A model generated the notes under the pieces. The model did not search any database, was not told the DNA's origin, and saw nothing but the letters and a program-made list of their open reading frames with translations. Of a stretch of DNA of 64,000 nt, positions 55,490 through 64,000 are shown piece by piece. Within the stretch, counting starts at the first letter, position 1. Every line of letters begins with the position of its first letter. This stretch comes from Stentor roeselii (Eukaryota > Ciliophora > Heterotrichea > Heterotrichida > Stentoridae), in contig RSEH01000097.1 in NCBI GenBank assembly GCA_006503475.1, forward strand, positions 1-64,000, in the 5' to 3' direction. A program made the position numbers and the translations under genes.

Positions 55490-57640
55490 ATGGATGAAGA
55501 AGCTTACATTTCTTCTATATCAAAAGGAAAGCTTTCAGTAGCTGAAGCTTTAAAAGAAATTGATTCAGTAAAACTTGCATTTTCTAAAGCAGAGAGAATT
55601 GAACAGAAACTCCATTATCATGATTCCTGGCTGCAAGAGCTTAGAAATACAATAAGTTCATTAACCACTCAAGATTACGTTAATCTAAAATTCGAGGAAA
55701 TTTCAAATCGACTGGAGCTTCTTATAAAGAAAAATTTTGAAGAGTTTGTTTCTCAGTACCTTTATCAACTCAACGAAAAAGTGAGTCATAAAGACTTAGA
55801 GTCAGCTTTATCACAAAAAGTCACCTGGCTAGCATTCAACAACTTCACTCAACAAATGAACTCAGTTAAGTCACGAGTAGAAAAGCACATCATGTCAGAC
55901 TTCGAAGGTTTTAAAACGAAGATGAAAATCGAGTTATCTAAAAAAGCCAACGAAAAAAAGCCAGAAGAAGAAGCATCTTACGAAGAAATCGTTCAACTAA
56001 AAAACCGAGTTTCAGTCCTCGAGCAGAAGTATCATGACATGTTTGTAGAAGAAGGACTAGACGAAAGTGAAGACTACGACAGTCAAGAAGAAATGGACAA
56101 CATAATGGACGACATCGACAGGACTGCCCATCGTGATCGAGCCGATTCAGATGAAAACCCGGAACAAGAAGAGGAAGAAGGACTGAAACCTGAAGTCTCA
56201 GCTACTCCCACAACTTCTAGCTCAGAGCCGTTGAAAGCTTTTACTAGTGCTTCGATATCACCGGATAATCTAACTAATGATGAAGAAAAGAAAGAATCAG
56301 TGGAAAATAGTCCTAGAGAAATGGAGAAAAATAATGAAGGTTCTCATCAGGTAAGTTTGAAGACTGATGTGCATACTGTTCAGGTTTCAGGGGCTTCGCC
56401 TGCACCAGTTGAAGCGTTGAGCAAGACAGAAGATCTAAAACTTCCACCACCCCCAGAGACAACTCAAGACCCTCCAATAAAAGACCCTCCAGAGCCCCAT
56501 CAACCGAAATCCGAAAAAGACCCAAAAGAAGAAACAAAGGCAAAATCAATTCCAAAAATCGTGATTCCAGACCAATCCCCAGACGACTCCGCAAAAACTC
56601 CTCCAAGAGCAAAATTAGAAATGGAGAATCTTGAGCCTCAATCTCGTCCAGCGCGTACAAAAGGCGGTGCATCATCTCGAAACGACAACCAGACCCTTTC
56701 GCGTAAAAACAGCATGGTAAGCAGCAGGTCAGGTACCAATGCAGGAGGGGGTCCTGGTAACATGCGAAACGTGAACAAAAAAATAACATCTCTTCAAAAA
56801 GAACTCGAAACTTACAAACAAGCTCTTGAAGAATCTAAAGAAACTCTTCTTTCCTATCAAGAAGAACTGGCAAAAGCTTATGAAAAAATCTCTCAAGTCA
56901 GAAATGAATGTTCACAAGTGGAAGACAGACGACAGGCCATGGAACAAAGCTTCATCAAGGCCTTGAGAAGAAATGGCATTGAAAGAAAGCAAAAGGCCAA
57001 AAGCGTCGCTGTCAGTCATGTCAATGCCAGGCAAATGGCTGAAATCAAAGAAAAAATCGAAGAAAAAGGAAAAAAAATCGTCAGTGTTTCAAGTTTTGTA
57101 GAAAAAATCGCTGCTGATACTCAGGTCATGAAGGAAAATCAGAAAAATAAAATTAATGAAGTGATTCAGTATTTGAAGTTTTTGGATGAAAACAGGCAGA
57201 TGATGAGTAAAGAATTCGCGGGACTTGCGACGGTTGTTAAAGGATTGGAAACGGATATTAAGGGGTCTGTTGATGGACTTAAAGGAGAAGTTGCTGCTTT
57301 GCAGGGACCTATTGTTGACTTGATCTCTGAACAACAGAGGGAAAATCAGATGTTGAATGATGATATCAAAACTCAGCAGAATTTAATTTATGAAATCATT
57401 GAAACGAAGAATGGAAATCTTACTCCGGCTTCTAGAGGGATTAGAAATCGATTTGATTCTGTTCCTAATACTGCGCATGATTTGAGTATTAAGTACAAAC
57501 TTGTTAGCTCGAAACATGGAAATAGAAGGACTTCGGCGAAGACTAATGATAATTGGCTTGAAGGTATTCCTGATGGAAATCCTTTGGTGTTACCTAGAAT
57601 TATTGGAAGTTCACCAATGAGAAATAAAAGAATGTTGTAA
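55490..57640 (+). CDS. Coiled-coil protein with Ser/Pro/Glu-rich centre
   Basis: 716 residues: N-terminal helices (about 1-185, LSVAEALKEIDSVKLAFSKA), an acidic disordered centre (about 190-425), a coiled coil (about 425-650, LQKELETYKQALEESKETLL) and a short basic tail. No catalytic domain. It fits large ciliate cytoskeletal or basal-body proteins but cannot be assigned. Its stop is separated by a single base from the stop of the convergent IQ-motif gene. Confidence 0.75.
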   Translation: MDEEAYISSISKGKLSVAEALKEIDSVKLAFSKAERIEQKLHYHDSWLQELRNTISSLTTQDYVNLKFEEISNRLELLIKKNFEEFVSQYLYQLNEKVSHKDLESALSQKVTWLAFNNFTQQMNSVKSRVEKHIMSDFEGFKTKMKIELSKKANEKKPEEEASYEEIVQLKNRVSVLEQKYHDMFVEEGLDESEDYDSQEEMDNIMDDIDRTAHRDRADSDENPEQEEEEGLKPEVSATPTTSSSEPLKAFTSASISPDNLTNDEEKKESVENSPREMEKNNEGSHQVSLKTDVHTVQVSGASPAPVEALSKTEDLKLPPPPETTQDPPIKDPPEPHQPKSEKDPKEETKAKSIPKIVIPDQSPDDSAKTPPRAKLEMENLEPQSRPARTKGGASSRNDNQTLSRKNSMVSSRSGTNAGGGPGNMRNVNKKITSLQKELETYKQALEESKETLLSYQEELAKAYEKISQVRNECSQVEDRRQAMEQSFIKALRRNGIERKQKAKSVAVSHVNARQMAEIKEKIEEKGKKIVSVSSFVEKIAADTQVMKENQKNKINEVIQYLKFLDENRQMMSKEFAGLATVVKGLETDIKGSVDGLKGEVAALQGPIVDLISEQQRENQMLNDDIKTQQNLIYEIIETKNGNLTPASRGIRNRFDSVPNTAHDLSIKYKLVSSKHGNRRTSAKTNDNWLEGIPDGNPLVLPRIIGSSPMRNKRML

Positions 57641-57641
57641 T

Positions 57642-58574
57642 TTAATGAAACTTCTTAGGTGATAATGTAGGTCTTTTTAATGTTTTAAGACGAGTGACAA
57701 AACTTGAGTGTTTTCGACTGGGAGTAGGTGAATCATTGATAGTATGATTAGAATCTTCTTGGACCTTTATCAGAGTTAATTTTCTTTCAAGTGAATTCCT
57801 CAAAATTAGCTGTTTGACCTTCTGTTTAGCTTTAAACCATTTCCAGCATTTTTGAATGATTTTCGCAGAATGTTCTTGAATTTCAATTTTTTTTGTTTCA
57901 AAAAAGTCAAAAGTTTCATTCATTTTATTTAATTTTTTCAGAAAACCCACTTCTTTCCTCGACAAAAACATTCTAAAAATATTCTGAACTCTAACCACAA
58001 AAAGTCGGCTCTTCTTCAAATTTTCCTTAAAAGTTTTTCTATTCTTAAATTTTTTCCAGTTTTCTTGTATTTTTTTCGCACTCTTCTCTAAAGTATCATT
58101 AAATATTTTCAATTTTCTATTAATAATAATTCGCTTCCACCAAGTTTCTAATATTTCAACAGTCATCTTCTTCTTTTTTTCATAAAAGTCCTTTTTTGCC
58201 TGTTTTTCAAGTTTTGTTAATTTATGAAAAGTGAGATTTGGTCTTGGAGAAATTTTGAAATCATACTTTTGCTTAATCTTTTCAATTTTTTTTAGTTTTG
58301 TCTTACAGATAACAATTCTTTTTGAATAATTCTGTTGTTCTGCGAACAGTTTTTCACATCTTTGACTGCAATTTTGTATTTTGTTCGCCTTGCTTAGATT
58401 GTTCTGGCTACTTAAAATTGCATCAGTGCCAGCACGTAAACGTTTAACAGATAATTCAAGTGATGAGCTTGTTTGCATTCTACAAAATCCATATCGAAAA
58501 TTCGATCCCTTAATTTTGAAAGAGCTTTTCAATCTACAATCAATCAGATTGCTATAATTCTCCTTTTTAATCAT
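57642..58574 (-). CDS. Basic IQ-motif protein
   Basis: 310 residues, extremely Lys-rich. Three IQ-like helices are visible: AKKIQENWKKFKNRK, VRVQNIFRMFLSRKE and AKIIQKCWKWFKAKQ. IQ motifs bind calmodulin or centrin; ciliates have many such proteins in basal bodies and the cortex. The N-terminal Cys-rich patch (CRMQTSSSLELSVKRLRAG) is unexplained. Convergent with the coiled-coil gene, 1 bp apart. Confidence 0.78.
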   Translation of the reverse strand: MIKKENYSNLIDCRLKSSFKIKGSNFRYGFCRMQTSSSLELSVKRLRAGTDAILSSQNNLSKANKIQNCSQRCEKLFAEQQNYSKRIVICKTKLKKIEKIKQKYDFKISPRPNLTFHKLTKLEKQAKKDFYEKKKKMTVEILETWWKRIIINRKLKIFNDTLEKSAKKIQENWKKFKNRKTFKENLKKSRLFVVRVQNIFRMFLSRKEVGFLKKLNKMNETFDFFETKKIEIQEHSAKIIQKCWKWFKAKQKVKQLILRNSLERKLTLIKVQEDSNHTINDSPTPSRKHSSFVTRLKTLKRPTLSPKKFH

Positions 58575-58704
58575 TACAAATCAACCCTGATTATAAAATT
58601 TCCAAGAAATTATTGTTATAAAGAACAAAAAATTAAACATTTCAATAAAAACCCTCAAGTATAATAAAAAATCCATATAAATCCTTGAAACATTATTAAA
58701 TTAT

Positions 58705-60639
58705 TCAAATTATCACATGATGCACCACATCAGTTTCCGCTAACAACTTAATCGAATTACAAACCACTTCAGACCCAGGTGCAAACTGAACAAAATCATG
58801 TGAAAAGTGTCCAGCTTTCCCAAGTCCCCATCCAAAAACATCTCCATTTCCATTCAAACAAATAACCCGACTTTCCCCACAAACCAAATCGACAACATCC
58901 GAAACTTTAATTTTAACAGGTTGAGAATAGTAATCCCTTTCCATTTCTTTTCCAAACTGTCCCTTATCAGCACTTCCCCAAACAAAAACGAATCCAGTAT
59001 CAGTAAGACAAGCTGAAAAAACAAGTCCAGCAGCGACTTTCACGACATGTCCTTCGAACTGATGAGTAATTTTCCTGATTCCCCAGAACTGAGAACTATC
59101 ATCAGGTTCAAAGCCGAGTTGCCCGTCATCTGCCCATCCAAAAGCATGAATATTTCCGATTTCATCAAGTACCAAAGTATGTGCTTCTCCACAAGCAGCT
59201 CCTCGAACAACAGCTTCAAAAGCTTCAAGTTTCACAGGCTTTAAAGCGACAAGTCCATGTTCGTCTCTTGCCAAAAGCCTGTGAGGCAGTCCTAGTTGAT
59301 TGACGTCGCCTCTGCCCCATACAAAAAGTTCAGAATTATCAGAAATTGCTAAAGAATGATAACCTCCGCACTCCACATATCGAAAAGTCTCATTTTTAAT
59401 GCTTTGGACAAGTCGAGGAAAACCTGCTGAAAGAGTATCTCCGTGACCCAGACACCCAGAAGCCCCATAGCCCCAAGTCATGATTTTCCCTGAACTTGTC
59501 ACTAAAGCGCAGTGTTCAAAACCACAGGATAACCAAACTGCTGAATTTTTCGATATTGCTCGTGATATTTGACCATTTAATAGAAATTTCTCTGATTTTG
59601 AATGATCTGCATATGCTTTGTTCTGGATTTCAATGTTGGAGAACTCAAGGTTTAAAGCTGAGTTAAATCCTGAGGTACCCACTGATGATGCGATTTCTAA
59701 AGTGTCTTGAGAGTCGAGAACTCCTCGGCAAAAAACTAGCTTTCGCACTATTGGACTACTTGGGTGGTAGTAAGTTACTTCTTGGACTAGAGAAGTGAAG
59801 GGAGAGTTTAAACTTGTTAAGTCTTTTGGAGCTAAACGGAAAAGATCTGGCTTTGGGTGGAATGCTCCCCAAAGATTTTTTGATGCTTGAGACTCAGCTG
59901 TTACTTTAATCGATTGAATTTTACCTTCTTCAGCGAGGGACATTGAAAAATCACTGGATTTCTGAGAGATATTTGAAAACTTAGAATTTGAGTCAGCGAG
60001 AGATGCTTTTGAGACTTGTAAGGCTTGTAAAGCTTTGAACCTTTCGTTAAACCCGCGACTTTCAAAACTTTCTGAACAAGAAGGCTCGATGAAGGAAGAA
60101 GCTGGGGTTAAAGAGTTCAAATTGTTGATATTTTCAGGTTTTCTATGAAAACCTGTCAATAAGTTGCAGATGGTTTCTCTGTCTTTTTCATCTACCATCT
60201 GCCCTTCTAAGTTAAAAATGTAAGAAATTACACTTGATGAATCCAGCAAGTCAGAGTCTTCTCCTATGAAAGACTCTGAAAATAAGTCGAAGTTTGACTG
60301 AAGGTTTGATGTTTCGGAAACTGAGATACGATTAAAATGAAGAGACTTTTTAAAGGGACTGTTTTTGTGAAGCTCTTCTAGTTGGTGGTTTATGTCGATT
60401 GACTTTGAGTATGTGAATAGACTGGAAGAGATTAGGGCGTGAATCTCGTTTGGACTGTTCTGAGCGTCTATAAGTGGAAACTGATACAATGCATCTGTTT
60501 TAAAATTGAAGAAGCCTGGAATAATTGAATAAGGCCAGATCAATCCTGAATACCCTATGCTTCTTCTAAGCTCGTAAAAAGGAGGATGGGTCAGCATTAA
60601 GGACATAAGAGTTGAAGGTGTTTCTCTTTTAGTTTCCAT
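58705..60639 (-). CDS. RCC1-repeat protein
   Basis: 644 residues. About residues 365-640 contain RCC1-type repeats: HCALVTSSGKIMTWGYGASG then CLGHG, HSLAISDNSELFVWGRGDVN then QLG, HTLVLDEIGNIHAFGWADDG then QLG, and FVFVWGSADKGQFG, roughly five visible blades of a seven-bladed propeller. The N-terminal half is Ser-rich with no domain recognised. RCC1 proteins range from Ran-GEF to ubiquitin ligases; there is no HECT or other partner domain here, so the function is open. Confidence 0.88.
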   Translation of the reverse strand: METKRETPSTLMSLMLTHPPFYELRRSIGYSGLIWPYSIIPGFFNFKTDALYQFPLIDAQNSPNEIHALISSSLFTYSKSIDINHQLEELHKNSPFKKSLHFNRISVSETSNLQSNFDLFSESFIGEDSDLLDSSSVISYIFNLEGQMVDEKDRETICNLLTGFHRKPENINNLNSLTPASSFIEPSCSESFESRGFNERFKALQALQVSKASLADSNSKFSNISQKSSDFSMSLAEEGKIQSIKVTAESQASKNLWGAFHPKPDLFRLAPKDLTSLNSPFTSLVQEVTYYHPSSPIVRKLVFCRGVLDSQDTLEIASSVGTSGFNSALNLEFSNIEIQNKAYADHSKSEKFLLNGQISRAISKNSAVWLSCGFEHCALVTSSGKIMTWGYGASGCLGHGDTLSAGFPRLVQSIKNETFRYVECGGYHSLAISDNSELFVWGRGDVNQLGLPHRLLARDEHGLVALKPVKLEAFEAVVRGAACGEAHTLVLDEIGNIHAFGWADDGQLGFEPDDSSQFWGIRKITHQFEGHVVKVAAGLVFSACLTDTGFVFVWGSADKGQFGKEMERDYYSQPVKIKVSDVVDLVCGESRVICLNGNGDVFGWGLGKAGHFSHDFVQFAPGSEVVCNSIKLLAETDVVHHVII

Positions 60640-60738
60640 TTACTAGAAAACAATATTCGACTGAATCAAATAAATTAATTGAAGGAAGGAAACACTTTAA
60701 CCTATATTAATTAAATTTAGTTAATTGGTAACTAGTTA

Positions 60739-61623
60739 TTAAGGAAGTGTATTGTCTTCACTGATAACGTAAAGGCTAGAAGTTAGTTCACTAAGCATGC
60801 TAATAGATTTCTCCTTTTTTTGATTCATCCTCATTTTAACCAGTTCCAAGTTACCTGGAGTGCAGACAAACAACAAAAAATTAATAAACCCATTGAGAGA
60901 AGTCATTGTCGAGCTAGCCAGAGTGATTTCAGACAATTCACATCCTTTCGTGGTATACAAAAAAATCCTTTCAACAGTCAACAAAATGATGTTAACAGCC
61001 ATGACAATAGGATAATACATTAATCTCTGAATCATTTTCTTAAGATTTGGATTAATCTCAATATTTTTCATCATATAAAACACTTTACAGTAACAAACAA
61101 TACTAAAACTCAGCATAATCCACACAGGCAAAAAAAAAATAAAAACTCTTTCAATAGTCCCATTTGTTTTCCTATCATAAGTGCAAGACGTGCCTATCGC
61201 AGTATAATTCCCAGTAATAATAGGAATGCAATTAAGCAAAGGTATCAAAATCCAACTCGAAACCACCCAAAACAGTCCAATTTTATTAAAGCTCTGTAAA
61301 GAACCAAGGAATACTTTCAAAATAGTACTCGCGATGCAAGTCATCCAAAGAACTGAAATCATTTGACCCGAGTTGATAAGGAACCCAAAAAACGAGCAAA
61401 TATTTTGATTTGCGGTTTGAATACTTGGAGGAAACAAGAACTCCAAGGACAATATAAATTGTCCAATTGAGAAAAAAAAAATCAGCTTGTAAGAATATAC
61501 TTCTAATGTTCTTAGCCAAATGCAGAAAAAAATGATGAACAATGAACCGAGGGCTGAAAGTAACCCGCAAGCTAAATGAATAGCAATGAATAAATCATCG
61601 TAACTTTGAAGAGCGCATCTCAT
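60739..61623 (-). CDS. Seven-TM receptor, class E/cAMP-receptor-like
   Basis: 294 residues with seven hydrophobic segments at about 12-34, 43-62, 72-100, 113-137, 160-182, 202-224 and 236-256. The extracellular loop Cys (NICSFFGF before TM3, GTSCTYDR before TM5) can form the usual disulphide. The LMYYPIVMAVNIILLTVERI segment in TM6 and the LNGFINFLLF end of TM7 resemble the Dictyostelium cAMP receptor/GCR1 group. A short cytoplasmic Ser-rich tail could be phosphorylated. Probably a G-protein-coupled receptor; ligand unknown. Confidence 0.78.
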   Translation of the reverse strand: MRCALQSYDDLFIAIHLACGLLSALGSLFIIFFCIWLRTLEVYSYKLIFFFSIGQFILSLEFLFPPSIQTANQNICSFFGFLINSGQMISVLWMTCIASTILKVFLGSLQSFNKIGLFWVVSSWILIPLLNCIPIITGNYTAIGTSCTYDRKTNGTIERVFIFFLPVWIMLSFSIVCYCKVFYMMKNIEINPNLKKMIQRLMYYPIVMAVNIILLTVERIFLYTTKGCELSEITLASSTMTSLNGFINFLLFVCTPGNLELVKMRMNQKKEKSISMLSELTSSLYVISEDNTLP

Positions 61624-61671
61624 TTTATAAGAATGGCTGAAATAATGTTTTTAGATTAACCAATATCTAAA

Positions 61672-62793
61672 CTACTTATCGATATTTGAATAGATCTCTT
61701 GAATCTTCATTATATCTTTTTCATATCTTCGAGCAAATAAGTCGATGTAATAAGTTGCTCCATTCCAGGCACTCCAACTAATCACAAATACCATTGAAAG
61801 ACTCAAAGCCCAGAAGTTCGATATCAAAACGAAAGCGATGCAAAATAAAACCAAGTTGCTTAAAGCATGTTGACTAAGAAACATGAGTGGTCTGAATCTT
61901 TCCCCTAATAGTCCACAATACTTATAAGTCAATGTTGTATGATCTTCCATTGCATATCGATACATCGTCAAGTTTCCTTTCCTGATACATCTTTCATAAG
62001 TCAATCCAAAAATGATCAAATAGTAAAAAAACAGCCAGATAAAGTAAGAACCACTTGCATATAAGTAAAAGTCAGTCAATGAATAAACTTTCACGTTAAA
62101 ACCTGGACATTCACCAGCCTGGACACCCCACAAGGCAAGTCCAGGCAAGATATGAATAACAAGGCTCGTTATTTTATCAATTGAATGTGGGACAAATGAA
62201 TTAGTAAACAAAGGAACCGCAACTAAAAACGGACCAAAGCAAAAAGCTGAGGCAACATTGAATAAAAGTTCACTTTCAGGGTATACATAAAGGTAAGTAA
62301 TCGTTGTCATATTAGCGTAATAACAGAAGTCCAACATGAAATAATGCCAATTCTGAAGTCTATAGTTAATAAACCTCAAAGGTATAAGAGTCAACGCGTA
62401 AAACATATAGAAGTAGTAAAAGTAACAAGGAAACTTCCCTAATAAAAAGCTTCCAAATCCTACATTCATGCAAGTCGCCATAAAAACAAACTTATCCCGA
62501 GTTTTCATGAACTCTGCTTGATGAACAGTTTTATTGATCCTAGTGTATCGAGTTTTGAATTTATCAATAATTTGTTTCTTCTTGTCTTGCAGTGATTTCA
62601 CCTTCAAGATCTTCAACAGTCCCGAACTTACCCTTTGAGTTTCAAGCCAAAGATCACTAGTGTCATTGATTTCTGAGTCAGAGGCTTTTTTTTTTATTGA
62701 TTTCTGCGACCTGGGTTTCGGTCCTTGGATTCCAATGGTCAGATACGAGATAAGACTAAGAAGAGTATCAACAAAAGCCATAATATTGTTCAA
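61672..62793 (-). CDS. Glycerophosphocholine acyltransferase (Gpc1/DUF2838 family)
   Basis: 373 residues, polytopic (about eight TMs). Diagnostic blocks: NWHYFMLDFCYYANMTTITY, AFCFGPFLVAVPLFTNSFVP (GP plus the NSFVPHS motif), and IDKITSLVIHILPGLALWGV, matching the family's FDFCYY-N, GP-x-x-x-A and HS-x-DK-x-TS-x-x-IH-x-x-P motifs. Gpc1 acylates glycerophosphocholine to lysophosphatidylcholine using acyl-CoA in the ER, part of phosphatidylcholine remodelling. Length fits the family (about 370-480). The stop is 48 bp from the start of the 7TM receptor gene on the same strand. Confidence 0.88.
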   Translation of the reverse strand: MNNIMAFVDTLLSLISYLTIGIQGPKPRSQKSIKKKASDSEINDTSDLWLETQRVSSGLLKILKVKSLQDKKKQIIDKFKTRYTRINKTVHQAEFMKTRDKFVFMATCMNVGFGSFLLGKFPCYFYYFYMFYALTLIPLRFINYRLQNWHYFMLDFCYYANMTTITYLYVYPESELLFNVASAFCFGPFLVAVPLFTNSFVPHSIDKITSLVIHILPGLALWGVQAGECPGFNVKVYSLTDFYLYASGSYFIWLFFYYLIIFGLTYERCIRKGNLTMYRYAMEDHTTLTYKYCGLLGERFRPLMFLSQHALSNLVLFCIAFVLISNFWALSLSMVFVISWSAWNGATYYIDLFARRYEKDIMKIQEIYSNIDK

Positions 62794-62908
62794 GTTTCAT
62801 TGAACAAATCTTAAATCTTACTAATCAGAAGCGGTTTCAATATTTTCCGCATGATATGCAAAATTATCAAGATCTTTCATTCACCTTAATCTAGACCTTC
62901 TGAGAAAA

Positions 62909-63562
62909 ATGGACTCAGATGATGACGACATTCCAAGCAACTTCTTCTTGAGTGAGGACTATGTGCTTTACACAGAACAGATCTCGTCATTTTCACAGTC
63001 TTTTTACGCTTTGCCCTCGGCATCTACTGATTACGACTTAACTGGGCAGGTGCTGTGGCCAGGGGCGAAGTACTTGTCGCAGTATCTTCTTATTGAAAAT
63101 CCTTCTCTTGTTAGGGAAAAAATCGTTTTGGAACTGGGGTCTGGGTCAGGACTTTGCGGATTGTTTGTCTCACAGATCGCAGGTCAAACGATTTTAACTG
63201 ATGGAAATGAAGTGGTCATGAAATTACTAGGGAAAAATGAGGAATTTGGAAAAAATGTGAAAGTCGCTCTTGTGGACTGGGCTTCGAATGATGTCGGTGA
63301 AGGACTTAGAAAACTTTCACTTCCGGAGAAGTTTGAAATTTTGATTGGAGCTGACGTGGTTTATTGGTCTAACAGCATCACTCCGCTCTTTCGCACTGTT
63401 GATGCCTTGATGATGGATGGAGGACGGTTCGTGATGTGCTACACCTTAAGAGCGATGAACACCTACAGAGACCTGCTAAGAGAAACATCTGATCTGGGTT
63501 TCAAAAATCAGATTTTATGGCAGGTCGATAACACCTACATCTTCGAATTCACACGAAGTTAA
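62909..63562 (+). CDS. METTL21-like class I methyltransferase
   Basis: 217 residues. GQVLWPGAKYLSQYLL is the family's W-P/W-E entry helix, VLELGSGSGLCGLFVSQIAG is motif I of the SAM-binding Rossmann fold, TILTDGNEVVMKLL is motif II, and ILIGADVVYW (the Asp-x-x-Tyr motif) marks the protein-lysine methyltransferase subgroup (METTL21/EEF2KMT/EFM). Likely a protein lysine methyltransferase; substrate unknown. Divergent from Gpc1 with 115 bp between starts. Confidence 0.85.
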   Translation: MDSDDDDIPSNFFLSEDYVLYTEQISSFSQSFYALPSASTDYDLTGQVLWPGAKYLSQYLLIENPSLVREKIVLELGSGSGLCGLFVSQIAGQTILTDGNEVVMKLLGKNEEFGKNVKVALVDWASNDVGEGLRKLSLPEKFEILIGADVVYWSNSITPLFRTVDALMMDGGRFVMCYTLRAMNTYRDLLRETSDLGFKNQILWQVDNTYIFEFTRS

Positions 63563-63591
63563 TTAAATTACTTTAAATAATCTCTAGTTTA

Positions 63592-64000
63592 TTAATTTTT
63601 CATCATCTTTCCGCCTTTTCGAACGTTTTGCACCCTGCTGACTTCTTCAGTGCTGAAGTCAAGAACTTTAAACATAACATTCACCAAGTCTTCAATATTT
63701 TTATCAGTTTTTAATTTAGAGACCAGGCTGGTGAACAGTTGTTTCAAATAGCTCAAGTCGACTCCCAAAGTACTTTTCAATTTATCTTCAATTTCCTTTT
63801 TTTCTTCTGTTTCTCTCCTCATCTGTTCCTTAAGAACTGTTATCTGTTCCTTATAAAGTGAAAGTTTTCGTTTTTTTTCCTCAATTTTCTTATTTTTTTC
63901 ATTTACTTCTGAATATCTTTTATTCAGCTCGTCAGTCACTTTCTCATAATCTTGATGATCCTGTATTTTCAACTCGATTTTCGAGAAATCAAGTCCGACA
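63592..64000 (-). CDS. GRIP-domain golgin-like protein, 3' part only
   Basis: The frame is open to the right edge (VGLDFSKIELKIQDHQDYEK and on), so only the last about 135 residues are present. A coiled coil (KKIEEKKRKLSLYKEQITVL) leads into a GRIP-like domain, VDLSYLKQLFTSLVSKLKTD, then IEDLVNVMFKVLDFSTEEVS, which keeps the conserved Tyr-Leu-Lys and the F-x-x-x-E of the family. GRIP domains bind Arl1 and place golgins on the trans-Golgi. Convergent with the methyltransferase gene, 29 bp apart. Confidence 0.75.
   Translation of the reverse strand, partial: VGLDFSKIELKIQDHQDYEKVTDELNKRYSEVNEKNKKIEEKKRKLSLYKEQITVLKEQMRRETEEKKEIEDKLKSTLGVDLSYLKQLFTSLVSKLKTDKNIEDLVNVMFKVLDFSTEEVSRVQNVRKGGKMMKN

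Overview
This is a gene-dense nuclear segment from a eukaryote, most probably the macronuclear genome of a heterotrich ciliate of the Stentor type. The main evidence is intron size. At least seven genes are rejoined in frame only by removing a GT...AG segment of exactly 15 nt, and the two genes at 30.8-33.5 kb also use 16-nt ones. TAA, TAG and TGA all end genes and no reassigned stop is needed. That fits Stentor (standard code, 15-16 nt introns) and argues against Blepharisma (TGA read as Trp) and against Paramecium or Tetrahymena (TAA/TAG read as Gln). I see no transposon, virus-like element, rRNA, tRNA or CRISPR array. The species is inferred, not proven.

Layout. 0-10 kb: the start of a coiled-coil gene with a heptad repeat, then a giant polycystin/adhesion-type receptor with five Cys-rich + lectin-like units, a REJ/PKD-like region and a GPS motif. 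10-23 kb: a cyclin, a PP2C phosphatase, a SART1/Snu66 splicing factor, a BPI-fold lipid-binding protein beside a 71-bp tandem array, and MUL1-like and ATG13-like genes that abut with no base between them. 24-45 kb: two paralogous giant channels (21 or 14 WD40 units, ankyrin-like region, TRP/polycystin-type pore, coiled coil) enclosing a tandem pair of B-box/coiled-coil/WD genes, an HP1-like gene divergent from UTP14, a zinc finger gene and unknowns. 45-64 kb: a CBM20 + phosphoglucan-dikinase-like protein lacking the ATP-binding domain, a PI-PLC X-domain protein, a poly(A)-binding protein, a truncated haemoglobin, an EF-hand protein, a HEI10-like meiotic RING protein, two secreted ML-domain proteins, IQ-motif and RCC1 proteins, a 7TM receptor, a glycerophosphocholine acyltransferase, a methyltransferase and the 3' end of a GRIP-domain golgin.

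The most striking structure is in the B-box/WD pair (30766-32005 and 32448-33521). The last part of each gene holds a roughly 19-nt periodic array of 15/16-nt GTA...AG units separated by single in-frame triplets. The reading frame is preserved in both paralogs and resumes in a conserved WD40 strand. Either the genes carry nine clustered one-codon microexons, or a composite intron has been built from tandem mini-introns. Both would be unusual.

The genes do not form one pathway. Packing is extreme: neighbouring coding regions are commonly 0-20 bp apart, so untranslated regions must be tiny or overlap neighbouring genes. The long AT-rich gaps cluster around the channel genes and the B-box/WD pair (23.7-24.9, 29.6-30.8, 33.5-34.4, 37.0-38.4 kb).
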